Assembly (NCBI RefSeq): GCF_900177515.1
Contig: NZ_FXAK01000008.1
Coordinates: 62,001 to 126,000, forward strand
Reading direction: 5' to 3'
DNA: 64,000 nt
From: Azospirillum oryzae
GTDB taxonomy: Bacteria > Pseudomonadota > Alphaproteobacteria > Azospirillales > Azospirillaceae
Below the pieces are notes generated by a model, which did no database searches, was not told where the DNA came from, and saw only the letters and a program-made list of their open reading frames with translations. Positions 37,652 through 46,664 of this stretch are shown piece by piece. How positions within the stretch are numbered: position 1 is the first letter of the stretch; each line of letters opens with the position of its first letter. The position numbers and the translations under genes are program-made.

Positions 37652-38308
37652 TCAGCTGCCGGAAGGGTGGAAACGCTGCGACAGCGACCAAGTCACCAAT
37701 TCCCCGGTGACCCGGCCCAGCGCCTCGTCGAAGGCGGCGATCACGTCGGTGAAGGAGCGTCCACGCACCGGTGCCGACGCTTCGAAGGTCTCTCCGGCCT
37801 CGATGGTCCGGCGCGGCATGGCGACCAGCTTGGCCGACAGGCGCACATGCACCCGGTCGGACATGGCGGCACCCGGCGTGGCGTATTCGGCCTGGAAATC
37901 TCGAAGTTCCGATTTCAGCACATAGTCGGAGCGCAGCCCCACCGTGTCGCGCCCGACCGAGACGATGCGGCCGCTGTCCTCGAAGGTCTGGACGATCAGC
38001 CCCTGCACCATGTTCGGCGCCCGGTCGGCCCAGGACACATCGGCGAAATAATCGAGCGAGGTCGGCGTGCGGGCCAGGGCGATGCGCGGCGTGTCGATCC
38101 CCGCCGCAGCCGACGGCGTCTCCACCAGCAATTGCCAGTCGGCCTTGGGGCCGGGAGCGACGGTGGCCCGCGGGGTCAGGGTGTAGAGATGCGGCGCCGT
38201 CGGGTTCAGCGTCGAACAGGCGGCCAGCCCCAGCAGCATGGCGGCCCCCAGCATCCTGCGCAAGACAGCCCCTGCAGTTCCGCTTCGCTCCATCCTCGCA
38301 CGCCTCAT
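37652..38308 (-). CDS. ABC-type transport auxiliary lipoprotein of the Mla-like operon
   Basis: 218 aa. Signal sequence with lipobox LGLAACS near residue 30, so it is a lipoprotein. The remainder is the ABC_trans_aux (DUF330/PqiC-like) domain. The start overlaps the stop of the MCE gene (ATGA). By analogy with PqiC or Mla systems it would be an outer-membrane-anchored partner of the MCE protein for lipid movement between membranes. Confidence 0.88.
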   Translation of the reverse strand: MRRARMERSGTAGAVLRRMLGAAMLLGLAACSTLNPTAPHLYTLTPRATVAPGPKADWQLLVETPSAAAGIDTPRIALARTPTSLDYFADVSWADRAPNMVQGLIVQTFEDSGRIVSVGRDTVGLRSDYVLKSELRDFQAEYATPGAAMSDRVHVRLSAKLVAMPRRTIEAGETFEASAPVRGRSFTDVIAAFDEALGRVTGELVTWSLSQRFHPSGS

Positions 38309-39264
38309 TTCCCACGCACCTCCACGCCCTGCCGCGTCCCGCCGAAGAGGAAGTTCGACGGGTCGTTCTCGATCCGGGTGACCACCCGCGACAGCTGGCC
38401 CGACAGATCGCGCAGCTGGGTGATCAGTAATGTCAGTTCATACAGTCCCGTGGCGGTAAAGTCGCGCACCGGCTCGCGGTTTTCGGCGACGAGACCGTTC
38501 AGCGTGTCGGAGGTGCGCTTCAGCGACCGCAGCAATTCGCGCGCCTCGCCGCCCAACTGCTTGGCGGTGCCGTCCACCGTCGCCAGCGTGTCGTGCGTCT
38601 GTGCCAGAGTGCGGTCCAGCTGCGGCCCGACCGTCTCGAACCCGTTCAGCGTCCGCCGCGCCTGGGTCATGGTTTCCTCCAGGCCGGCACTGGCGCGGGC
38701 AAGCTCGGCGCTGATGGTACGGGCATTGGCCAGGATGTCGCCGATCGCCTTCTGGTTCTCGCCGTTCAGCATCTCGCCAAGCTTGGTGATGACCTCCAGC
38801 GAGCGGTTGACCAGCTGCGGCGCACTGTCCACCACCGCGGTCAGCGAACTGGGCCGCGACGGGATGGTCAGCACGCCGTCGGCATCGGTGGCGGTCAGCC
38901 GCTTGCCACCCATCGCCCCGCCGGAAATTTGGACATAGGCGCCGCCGGTGATCCCCTGCACCTCCAGCGAAGCGATGGAATCGGACATGATCGGCGTGCC
39001 GTTCTGCACCTCGATCGTCACCCGCACCCGCGTCACGTTGTCGGGGTCGAGCCGGATGTCCGACACGGTGCCCACCGGCACGCCGCGGTAGCGCACCGGG
39101 CTTCCCTGCTGCAACCCGGTGACGGAACCGGTGAAATAGATGCGGTAGGTCTCGCGCGTCTCGTCCAGCTGGACCTTGGCGATCCAGGCGGTGAAGACCA
39201 GCAGGCCGGCGACCAGCGCCAGCACGAAGCTGCCGACCAGGATATAGCTGGCGCGGGTTTCCAT
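38305..39264 (-). CDS. mlaD: MCE-domain substrate-binding protein (MlaD-like)
   Basis: 319 aa. An N-terminal membrane helix (about 7-29, ILVGSFVLALVAGLLVFTAWIA) is followed by the MCE domain (about 38-115: GSPVRYRGVPVGTVSDIRLD). A long helical C-terminal region (about 150-300) could form the tube or needle-like part. It binds lipids in the periplasm and associates with the MlaEF transporter. It is 9 nt after the ATPase gene. Confidence 0.93.
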   Translation of the reverse strand: METRASYILVGSFVLALVAGLLVFTAWIAKVQLDETRETYRIYFTGSVTGLQQGSPVRYRGVPVGTVSDIRLDPDNVTRVRVTIEVQNGTPIMSDSIASLEVQGITGGAYVQISGGAMGGKRLTATDADGVLTIPSRPSSLTAVVDSAPQLVNRSLEVITKLGEMLNGENQKAIGDILANARTISAELARASAGLEETMTQARRTLNGFETVGPQLDRTLAQTHDTLATVDGTAKQLGGEARELLRSLKRTSDTLNGLVAENREPVRDFTATGLYELTLLITQLRDLSGQLSRVVTRIENDPSNFLFGGTRQGVEVRGK

Positions 39265-39273
39265 GACGTGCCC

Positions 39274-40074
39274 CTACCCTTTCGCAAGCTGGCGAGCGTC
39301 ATTGCGCTCTTTCGCGTCGAGGGCCGCGCGGCCGCGCGGTCCGTGAAAGTAATCGTGGATCCACGGGTGCGGATCGGCCAGATGCTGGGCCAGGGTCCCG
39401 ACCCGGATCTTCTTGTCGACCAGCACGGCGATGCGGTCGCAGATCGAAGTCAGGCTGTCCAGATCATGGGTGACCATGAAGACGGTCAGCCCCAGGCTGC
39501 GCTGCAATCCCTGGATCAGCGTGTCGAAGGCGGCGGCACCGATGGGGTCGAGGCCGGCGGTCGGTTCGTCGAGGAACAGGATGTCGGGATCGAGCGCCAG
39601 CGCGCGGGCCAGACCGGCGCGCTTGATCATGCCGCCGGACAGCTGCGCCGGATGCTTGGTGCCGGCATCGGGCGGCAGCCCGGCCATGGCGATCTTCACC
39701 CGCGCCACCTCGGCGATCAGCGCGGGGGGCAGGTCGGTGTGCTCCTTCAGCGGCAGCATCACATTCTCCGCCACCGTCATGGAACTGAACAGGGCGCCGT
39801 TCTGGAACAGCACGCCGGTGCGGGCCTGCAGCGCCGTGCGCTCCGCCCGATCGAGTTCGGCGGTATCGTGTCCCAGCAGCTCGATCCGCCCGGCGGCGGG
39901 GTCGATCAGGCCGAGGATCTCCTTCAGCAGCACCGACTTGCCGGTGCCGGAGCCGCCGACGACACCCAACACCTCCCCCCGCTCGACGTCGAGGTCGAGG
40001 CCGTCATGGACGGTCTGCGGGCCGAAGCGGGTGACCAGTCCTCGCACGCGGATGACGGGAGATCCTGCCATCAT
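39274..40074 (-). CDS. mlaF: Mla-like ABC transporter ATPase
   Basis: 266 aa. Walker A GGSGTGKSVLLKE, Q-loop LFQNGALFSSMTV, signature LSGGMIKRAGLARALALDP, Walker B ILFLDEPTAGLDP and H-loop THD are all intact. The LSGGM variant is typical of MlaF. It energises lipid transport with the permease whose stop it overlaps (ATGA). Confidence 0.94.
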   Translation of the reverse strand: MMAGSPVIRVRGLVTRFGPQTVHDGLDLDVERGEVLGVVGGSGTGKSVLLKEILGLIDPAAGRIELLGHDTAELDRAERTALQARTGVLFQNGALFSSMTVAENVMLPLKEHTDLPPALIAEVARVKIAMAGLPPDAGTKHPAQLSGGMIKRAGLARALALDPDILFLDEPTAGLDPIGAAAFDTLIQGLQRSLGLTVFMVTHDLDSLTSICDRIAVLVDKKIRVGTLAQHLADPHPWIHDYFHGPRGRAALDAKERNDARQLAKG

Positions 40075-41264
40075 ACCCCCAGCATGGAGAAGAGGACGGA
40101 GAAGACCGCGTCGATGACGATCACCAGGAAAATGCCCTCCACCACCGCCTTGGTGGTCATGATGCCGACGCTCTCCGCGCTGCCGGAGACCTTCAGCCCC
40201 TCGTAACAGCCGACCATGGCGATCACCAGGGCAAAGACCGGCGCCTTGATCAGGCCGGCGATCACCGTGTTGATGCCCACCGCGCTGTGAAGCTGGCGGA
40301 TGAACTGCCCGAAGGTGATGTCCAGCGTGGCATAGGCCATCACCGCGCCGCCGAACAGCCCCATCACGTCGGCGTAGAAGGCCAGCAGCGGCAGGGTGAT
40401 CATCAGCGCCAGCGCCCGCGGCACCACCAGAAGCTCCACCGGGTCAAGGCCCATGGTGCCTATGGCGTCGACCTCCTGGTTCACCTTCATGGTGCCGATC
40501 TGGGCGGTGAAGGCGGAGCCGGAGCGGCCGGCGACGATGATCGCCGTCATCAGGATGCCGATCTCGCGCAGGACGGAGATGCCCAGCAGGTTGACGACAT
40601 ACAGCTCCGCCCCGAAGCGCTTCAGCTGGTCCGCCCCCTGGAATGCCAGCACCACGCCGATCAGGAAGGACAGCAGCCCCAGGATCGGCAGGGCGTTCAG
40701 CCCGGTCTGCTCGATGTGGAACAGGACGGAGGTCAGGCGCAGGCGCGATGGGCGCAGGATCAGCCGGGCGAAGGTGACGGTGACGAGGCCGAGGAAACCG
40801 ACGAGGTCCAGGATTTCCTTGACGGCGTTCACCGTCGTTTCGCCGGTGCGGACGATCATGTCGAGAATCGGATGATGCTCGCGCTCGATCGGATGGGGCG
40901 GCGCCTTGCCGGCGTCGCGCACGGCGTTGAACAGGGCGGCATGGTCCGGCCGCAAGCCGATGACCGACACCGCATGCCCGGCGGCCCCCAGCCGGTCGGC
41001 CAGCCGGCTCAGCAGATAGGCGCCGACGGTGTCGAGCGCCTCCACCCGCGCGAGATCGATCCGGACGGCCGCACCGTGCTGCGGCTTCGGTGCACGGTCG
41101 AGCGCATCGGACGCGGCGGCGGCGCCATGCAGGGTCCAGCGCCCGACGGCGCCGATCCGCCACCCGCCGTCCTCCGGACCGGCATCGATCCGCGCCTCGT
41201 CCGCCGTCCCTTGCTTTGTCAAAGTCCCAGCCACAGGCTCCGCCGCACGCCTCCGCACATCCAC
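40071..41264 (-). CDS. mlaE: Mla-like permease with N-terminal STAS domain (MlaE)
   Basis: 397 aa, GTG start at 41264; the exact start is uncertain. The first 120 residues form a STAS-like domain (VRIDLARVEALDTVGAYLLSRLADRL), so MlaB-like function is fused onto the permease. Next is the MlaE domain with about five membrane helices (LPILGLLSFLIGVVLAFQGADQL, GRSGSAFTAQIGTMKVNQEVDA). It forms the membrane core of a phospholipid transporter for outer-membrane asymmetry. First gene of the four-gene operon. Confidence 0.93.
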   Translation of the reverse strand: MDVRRRAAEPVAGTLTKQGTADEARIDAGPEDGGWRIGAVGRWTLHGAAAASDALDRAPKPQHGAAVRIDLARVEALDTVGAYLLSRLADRLGAAGHAVSVIGLRPDHAALFNAVRDAGKAPPHPIEREHHPILDMIVRTGETTVNAVKEILDLVGFLGLVTVTFARLILRPSRLRLTSVLFHIEQTGLNALPILGLLSFLIGVVLAFQGADQLKRFGAELYVVNLLGISVLREIGILMTAIIVAGRSGSAFTAQIGTMKVNQEVDAIGTMGLDPVELLVVPRALALMITLPLLAFYADVMGLFGGAVMAYATLDITFGQFIRQLHSAVGINTVIAGLIKAPVFALVIAMVGCYEGLKVSGSAESVGIMTTKAVVEGIFLVIVIDAVFSVLFSMLGV

Positions 41265-41451
41265 CGGTACGTGGCCGGTGCGCCTGGAACGTGGCCGAGC
41301 ATCGCCAGATGGTCAACCCCATGCGGTAAAAAGGCGGCACCGCCAAAGCGTCCATTCCCGGCTTTGCGCCGGGGTGGGCAGCCGCTAGAGTGCCGGGCGG
41401 CGGACCGGGCCGTTCATGCCGGCACACGATTCTTGACGGACAAGCCCTTCG

Positions 41452-41967
41452 ATGAACCTGAAAGACCATATCCGCGGCATTCCGGATTTCCCGAAGCCCG
41501 GCATCCTGTTCTACGACGTCTCGCCGCTGCTGGCGAACGGCGCCGCCTGGAAGGCCGCCATCGACGAGCTGGCCGAGGCGGTGCGCCCGCACAAGCCCGA
41601 TCTGCTGGTCGGGATCGAATCGCGCGGCTTCCTGGTCGCCGCCCCGCTGGCTCTGGCGCTGGGCATCGGATTCATTATGGTGCGCAAGCACGGCAAGCTG
41701 CCGGGCGACAAGATCGCCCATTCCTACGACCTGGAATACGGCACCGACACCATCGAGGTTCAGGCCGACGCGGTGAAGCCCGGCCAGCGCGTGGTGGTGC
41801 TGGACGATCTGCTGGCGACCGGAGGCACCATGGCCGCCGCCATCAACCTGCTGCGTCAGGTCGGCGCCGACGTCCGCGCCGCCGCCTTCCTGGTGGAGCT
41901 GACCTTCCTGAACGGCCGTGATCGGATCGACGTGCCCAGTGTCTCGCTGACGGCGTATGACGAGTGA
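41452..41967 (+). CDS. apt: Adenine phosphoribosyltransferase
   Basis: 171 aa, normal length. The type-I PRTase loop is VVVLDDLLATGGTM, with N-terminal IPDFPKPGILFYDVSPLL typical of Apt. It makes AMP from adenine and PRPP in purine salvage. Divergent from the Mla operon; convergent with the DoxX gene. Confidence 0.96.
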   Translation: MNLKDHIRGIPDFPKPGILFYDVSPLLANGAAWKAAIDELAEAVRPHKPDLLVGIESRGFLVAAPLALALGIGFIMVRKHGKLPGDKIAHSYDLEYGTDTIEVQADAVKPGQRVVVLDDLLATGGTMAAAINLLRQVGADVRAAAFLVELTFLNGRDRIDVPSVSLTAYDE

Positions 41968-41982
41968 GGTCCAGGCTTAAAA

Positions 41983-42429
41983 TCAGCGGCGGGCGCGCCA
42001 GCCGTCGACGCTGAAGCGCCCGGCCCCCGATGCGACCAGTGACAGGAAGCCGCCGATGATGGCGAGGTTCTTCATGAACTGGATCTGCTGCATCTTCATG
42101 GCGTCGGGCGCCGCGTCCCAATAGCGGTGGGCGATCAGGGTCGCAGCGGCGGTGAAGACCGCAACCGCCAGCGCCGCCAGCCGGGTCCAGGCGCCCAGCA
42201 TGATGGCAAGCCCGCCGAACGCCTCGACCAGCGCGCCGATGGGGGCGACGATCGTGGCCAGCGGCACGCCCTGGCTCTCCATCCCGGCGATGAAGCCGCC
42301 GAGCGCCATCAGCTTGCCGAAGCCGCTCTGCACGAAGATGGCGCCCAGCAGCACGCGGGCCGCCAGCAGCAGCGCATCCTGTCCGCCGGTGGCGGCGCCG
42401 GTCTCATAGGTGGTGGCATGGTTCGTCAT
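41983..42429 (-). CDS. DoxX-family membrane protein
   Basis: 148 aa with four predicted membrane helices (e.g. LLLAARVLLGAIFVQSGFGKL, IVAPIGALVEAFGGLAIMLGAW, AALAVAVFTAAATLIA, NLAIIGGFLSLVASGA). The DoxX/DUF417-like pattern FxxSGxxKL and RYW is present. Members are linked to quinone or thiol redox functions, but the role is not certain. Confidence 0.88.
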   Translation of the reverse strand: MTNHATTYETGAATGGQDALLLAARVLLGAIFVQSGFGKLMALGGFIAGMESQGVPLATIVAPIGALVEAFGGLAIMLGAWTRLAALAVAVFTAAATLIAHRYWDAAPDAMKMQQIQFMKNLAIIGGFLSLVASGAGRFSVDGWRARR

Positions 42430-42503
42430 CGCTTGTCTCTTTCCCGATGGGTTTGGAATGGGACGGCGGCGGGGCGGCGGTTATTCCATGGAAAAATGCG
42501 GGC

Positions 42504-43487
42504 TCAGGTCGTTCTCCACAGGCTGATGATCATGACACCGGCCACGGTCAGGGCGGCGCCGGCCAGCTGCAGCCAGCCCATCGGCTCCGCCAGCACCAGA
42601 TAGCCGAAGACGGCGGCGGCGACCGGGCCGATGGCGCCGCTGAGCGCCACCAGATTAGGGCCGACCCGCCGCAGCGCCTCCGCCGTCATCAGCACCGGCA
42701 GCACGGTGCAGACCACCGCCATCACCACCGACAGCCCGAAGACCGCCGGTGGCAGGTCGAGCGCCGACAGCGGGCGCAGCAGCAGGAACTGCAGGATGCA
42801 GCACAGGCAGGCCGCCGTCATCGCATAGGCGGTGAAGCGCATGGAGCCGATCCGCTGCACCACCCGGCTGCTGCCGACCAGATAGATCGAATAGAGGAAG
42901 GCCCCCATGAAGACCAGTCCGGCCCCGGTCATGAAGTCGGGATGGCCGGTCCCGACCTCCGACCACACCACCAGGGCGACGCCGGCGTAGGAGACCACCA
43001 GCGCCACCACCTCGCGCAGGCCGATGCGCTTGCCGAGGAACAGGGCGGACAGGACCACGACGATGGTCGGGTAGAGGAACAGCAGCAGCCGCCCCATCCC
43101 GGCCGAGACATAGCGCAGACCCAGGAAATCGCAGAAGCTGGCGGCGTAATAGCCGGTGATCCCGAGCGCCACGGTGAGGGCGAGGTCGCGGCCGGCGATC
43201 GGCGCGCGCTCCCCCTTCTTGACCCCCGACCACAGCGCCATGGCGAGGAAGAAGGGCAGTGCGAAGACCATGCGCAGCATGATCAGGGTGACCGGATCGA
43301 CGTTGTAGCGGTAGGCCAGCTTGATGATGACCGGCCGCAGCGAGAAGGCGATCACCCCGGCCACGGCAAGGCCCAGCCCGGCCAGCATCTGGACCGGCGG
43401 CAGGAACCGCGTCGCGGCGGCTTCGGAGGACAGGCTGGACTGGGACAAGGCGGCGGTTCCGGCGGCAGGAGGGGGGCCGCCATTCAA
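42504..43487 (-). CDS. EamA/DMT-family transporter
   Basis: 327 aa if started at the TTG at 43487; an ATG at 43388 gives 294 aa with no transmembrane loss. No strong ribosome-binding site decides. Ten hydrophobic segments and two EamA repeats are seen (RPVIIKLAYRYNVDPVTLIMLRMVFALP, ...LAEPMGWLQLAGAALTVAGV). Probable metabolite exporter; substrate unknown. Same strand as the hydratase-fold gene upstream (72-nt gap). Confidence 0.85.
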   Translation of the reverse strand: MNGGPPPAAGTAALSQSSLSSEAAATRFLPPVQMLAGLGLAVAGVIAFSLRPVIIKLAYRYNVDPVTLIMLRMVFALPFFLAMALWSGVKKGERAPIAGRDLALTVALGITGYYAASFCDFLGLRYVSAGMGRLLLFLYPTIVVVLSALFLGKRIGLREVVALVVSYAGVALVVWSEVGTGHPDFMTGAGLVFMGAFLYSIYLVGSSRVVQRIGSMRFTAYAMTAACLCCILQFLLLRPLSALDLPPAVFGLSVVMAVVCTVLPVLMTAEALRRVGPNLVALSGAIGPVAAAVFGYLVLAEPMGWLQLAGAALTVAGVMIISLWRTT

Positions 43488-43558
43488 GCATCCCCGCCGC
43501 CGTTTGGCTTCAACCAAGGCGGCGGCCGGCCATGACCGCCGCCATACCCTGGATTGCG

Positions 43559-44398
43559 TCAGGCGACCGCCTCGGCCGTGACGGCGGTGCCGGACATCGG
43601 CGCGAGGCCGGTGAAGGTCACCCGCGCCTGCTGGCCGATGGCGATAGCGTGAACGCCGGTCAGGGCGCCGGTGGACACCCAATTCCCGGCCTTCAGCGGC
43701 CGGCCCAGCCGCGCCGCCATGCCCAGCGCGACCGCGACCGCGGCGGCGATGCCGCCCGGCAGCTTGGCGGCGCTGCCGACGCCGACGCTCTGCCCGTCGA
43801 TCAACACCTCGGCGCGCAGGGCGTCGGCGCCCTCCACCCCGCCGACGATCTCCTCGCCGACGATCAGGCCGGTGTTGTTGCCGAAGACGGAGGTCGAGGC
43901 GGTGGGGCCGAGCGTGTTGACCGGCGCCAGCGGCCCGCCCGCCACCTCGATGGCGGCATGGACGGCGGCGATGAAGGCGGCGGCCTCCGCCGGGCTGTAG
44001 TCCAGCTTGTCGGCGGGGGCGTCGGCAGCGATGCGCACCGCGAACTCCGCCTCCACGGCGCCGAAGCCGCCGGGAATGACCGGGAAGCTCAGCGGCCCGC
44101 CGTCGGCGGCCGACACCATGCGGGCGAAGATCGGGCCGATGTAGCGCATGGCGCCCAGCGTCTCCTCCAGCGCCGGCGGCACCCGCGCCACCTTCCAGCC
44201 GGCGACCTCGTCGGGCCAGGCGGCGGTCGCCGTCGCCTGGATGGCGTAGGCGGTGGCGAGGTCGGCCGGCAGCGGGCCGGGGAACTCGGCGAGGCCGGTC
44301 GCGCTGCGGCGGGCGGCGACGAAGCGGGCCGCGGCCTCGGCGATCACCGGGTCGGCCAGGGTCGGGGCGCTCAGCCCGATGGGGTGCGTGACGGTCAT
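43559..44398 (-). CDS. 2-keto-4-pentenoate hydratase/FAH-fold protein (MhpD-like)
   Basis: 279 aa from the ATG at 44398 (GGAG 11 nt upstream). Fumarylacetoacetase/hydratase fold: TAYAIQATATAAW, GWKVA, VEAEFAVRIA with a metal-binding Glu, and the C-terminal AGNWVSTGALTG. Relatives hydrate 2-oxopent-4-enoate or decarboxylate 4-oxalocrotonate in aromatic meta-cleavage pathways, but no such pathway gene is near, so the substrate is open. Confidence 0.85.
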   Translation of the reverse strand: MTVTHPIGLSAPTLADPVIAEAAARFVAARRSATGLAEFPGPLPADLATAYAIQATATAAWPDEVAGWKVARVPPALEETLGAMRYIGPIFARMVSAADGGPLSFPVIPGGFGAVEAEFAVRIAADAPADKLDYSPAEAAAFIAAVHAAIEVAGGPLAPVNTLGPTASTSVFGNNTGLIVGEEIVGGVEGADALRAEVLIDGQSVGVGSAAKLPGGIAAAVAVALGMAARLGRPLKAGNWVSTGALTGVHAIAIGQQARVTFTGLAPMSGTAVTAEAVA

Positions 44399-44547
44399 GG
44401 AAAGCTTCTCCGCTGAAGGGCGCCGCGACTGTAGCGGCCCCGGCCGGCGGGGGAAAGTGCGCCGCACAAGCGAACTTCCCGAAAGGCGGGGTGGACGGAC
44501 CATCCGGTTGCGGAGACACTGGACCGGTCCTTGCCGCGGGAGAGGCC

Positions 44548-45852
44548 ATGCGTTCCGACACCGACGCCGCAACCAAGCTGCTGTTCCGCCGGATCGAATC
44601 GCGGCGCGACGATCTGGTCGCGCTGACGCAGGAGCTGATCCGCATCCCCACCGTCAACCCGCCGGGCGACGTCTATACCGACTGCGCCGAGCTGATCGGC
44701 CGGCGGCTGGCGGCGCGCGGATTCGCCGTCGAGTATGTGCGGGCGGAGGGGGCGGCCGGCGACAGCGACCGCTATCCGCGCACCAACGTCGTCGCCCGCA
44801 TCGAGGCGCCGCGGCCGGGTCCCTGCGTCCATTTCAACGGCCATATCGACGTGGTGCCGGCCGGCCAGGGCTGGACCGTCGATCCCTTCGGCGGGGTGGT
44901 GAAGGACGGCCGGGTCTATGGCCGCGGCGCCTGCGACATGAAGGGCGGCATCGCCGCGTCGATCATCGCCGTGGAATCGCTGCTGGAGGAAGGGCTGCTG
45001 ACGGCCGGCGCCCTGGAGATCTCGGGCACGGTGGACGAGGAATCGGGCGGCTATGGCGGCGTCGGGCATCTGGCGAAGCTCGGCTATTTCTCCCGGCCCC
45101 GCGTCGACCACGTCATCATTCCGGAGCCGCTGAACGTCGACCGCGTCTGCATCGGCCATCGCGGCGTCTGGTGGGCGGAGATCGAGACCCAGGGCCGCGT
45201 CGCCCACGGCTCCATGCCCTTCCTCGGCAACTGCGCGGTGCGCCACATGGGCGCCGTGCTGCACCGGATCGAGACCGAGCTGATCCCCCGCCTCGCCGCC
45301 AAGCGCACCGAGATGCCGGTGGTGCCGGAGGGCGCGCGGCAATCCACCATCAACATCAACGCCATCCATGGCGGCCAGCGCGAGGACCATGACGGCCTGC
45401 CCAGCCCGATGGTGCCCGACCGCTGCCGCATGGTGATCGACCGCCGATACCTGATCGAGGAGGACCCCGAGGCGGTGCGCGGCGAGATCGTCGCCATCCT
45501 GGAGGATCTGCGCCGCACCCGCCCCGGCTTCGCGTACGAGCTGCGCGAGGTGTTGGCCTTCCTGCCGACGATGACCGACGCCGACGCGCCGGTGGTGCGT
45601 GCGGTGGCCGCCGCCATCGAAACGGTGCTGGGCCGCCCGGCGCAGCATGTGGTTTCCCCCGGCACCTATGACCAGAAGCATGTGGTCCGCGTCGGCCAGT
45701 TGAAGGACTGCATCGCCTACGGCCCCGGCATTCTCGACCTCGCCCACCAGCCCGACGAATGGGTCGGCATCGACGACATGGTAAAGGCGGCCCAGGTGAT
45801 GGCGCTGGCGACGATGGGGTTGATGGGGGGTGATGAGGGCTTGCGCTTCTGA
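44548..45852 (+). CDS. M20-family amidohydrolase (ArgE/DapE-like)
   Basis: 434 aa from the ATG at 44548 with GAGAGG upstream. Zinc-ligand motifs: FNGHIDVVPAGQGW, GRGACDMKGG and GTVDEESGG, with the catalytic Glu pair. The dimerisation domain lies about 195-330. C-terminal His ligand region DLAHQPDEWV. It would hydrolyse an N-acyl amino acid or similar amide; the ArgE and DapE subclasses cannot be separated by eye. Last gene before the accessory island. Confidence 0.9.
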   Translation: MRSDTDAATKLLFRRIESRRDDLVALTQELIRIPTVNPPGDVYTDCAELIGRRLAARGFAVEYVRAEGAAGDSDRYPRTNVVARIEAPRPGPCVHFNGHIDVVPAGQGWTVDPFGGVVKDGRVYGRGACDMKGGIAASIIAVESLLEEGLLTAGALEISGTVDEESGGYGGVGHLAKLGYFSRPRVDHVIIPEPLNVDRVCIGHRGVWWAEIETQGRVAHGSMPFLGNCAVRHMGAVLHRIETELIPRLAAKRTEMPVVPEGARQSTININAIHGGQREDHDGLPSPMVPDRCRMVIDRRYLIEEDPEAVRGEIVAILEDLRRTRPGFAYELREVLAFLPTMTDADAPVVRAVAAAIETVLGRPAQHVVSPGTYDQKHVVRVGQLKDCIAYGPGILDLAHQPDEWVGIDDMVKAAQVMALATMGLMGGDEGLRF

Positions 45853-45905
45853 CCGCGGGAGCGGCGGATGGAACGGCGTGGAACAGGTTCCGGCGGATGT
45901 TCCAT

Positions 45906-46610
45906 CTACCGGCGCCAGGAGAAAGCGCCGGCGCCGCGGCGGCTCACCGGGCCGGGGTTGAGGTTGGGGTAGTGCTCGTACTGGTTGGCGGTCCAGGGGA
46001 AGACACCCTTCGGGCCGGCCGATTCCGGGCGGGCCAGGATGGCGGCGACGGCTTGCGGATTGGGCGGCATGCGCTCGCGCAGTTCGCCGGGGAGGTCGTC
46101 GTCCAGTTCGGGGACGGTGACGGCGGGGGGATCTTCGGGTTTGGGGGCGGGTTTGGGAGCAGGTTCGGCGGCGGGCTCGGGAGTACGCTTGCCGGCCGGC
46201 AGGTCGAGGCCGGCGAAGAGGCCGAGCCGCTCGGCCAGCCAGCGCACCGTCGCTGGGTCGCCGGAGGTCACCAGCCGCTCGATCTGTTCGGCGACCAGGA
46301 CGCGCAGCGAGGACAGGCGCAGCTCGGCCTCGCGGTTCAGCGCCTGCCTTTCCCACCACACCCTGTGACGGAAATCCTGCGATCCGTAATAGGCGCGCCA
46401 GAGCGTGGTGCGGCTGCAGCCCATGGCGCGCGAGACCTGCAGGAAGCTGTTGCCGCGCGCCAGCATGCCGGCGGCCATGATCCATTGTTCCTCGTGGAAC
46501 TGCGAACCGGGGACCAGCGAGCCTTCGGACGGCGTCGGCGGCTCTTCGGCCCAGCAGGGGTAACGGTCACCAAGGGCTTCGGCGGCGAGAGTGCGGGGAT
46601 CGACGGGCAT
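45906..46610 (-). CDS. HTH-containing hypothetical protein at the edge of the accessory island
   Basis: 234 aa from the ATG at 46610, with GTGGAG upstream. The helix-turn-helix region is near residues 48-75 (WIMAAGMLARGNSFLQVS, RAMGCSRTTLWRAYY). A Glu/Arg helix follows, then a Pro/Ala/Lys linker of PxPKP repeats (about 140-165) and a Trp/Tyr-containing tail. It somewhat resembles phage small-terminase or recruiter-type DNA-binding proteins, but I cannot assign it. A 12-bp palindrome lies 43-54 nt before its start. Confidence 0.7.
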   Translation of the reverse strand: MPVDPRTLAAEALGDRYPCWAEEPPTPSEGSLVPGSQFHEEQWIMAAGMLARGNSFLQVSRAMGCSRTTLWRAYYGSQDFRHRVWWERQALNREAELRLSSLRVLVAEQIERLVTSGDPATVRWLAERLGLFAGLDLPAGKRTPEPAAEPAPKPAPKPEDPPAVTVPELDDDLPGELRERMPPNPQAVAAILARPESAGPKGVFPWTANQYEHYPNLNPGPVSRRGAGAFSWRR

Positions 46611-46652
46611 GGCGAAACTCCACAAGTGGGGGGGCTGGCGGAGGAGCCTACA

Positions 46653-46664
46653 GGAAAATTTTCC
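46653..46664. promoter_or_regulatory. 12-bp perfect palindrome upstream of the HTH gene
   Basis: GGAAAATTTTCC, an AT-cored perfect palindrome in otherwise GC-rich DNA, sits in the leader or promoter of the HTH gene at 45906-46610. A plausible autoregulatory operator; no experimental support. Confidence 0.45.
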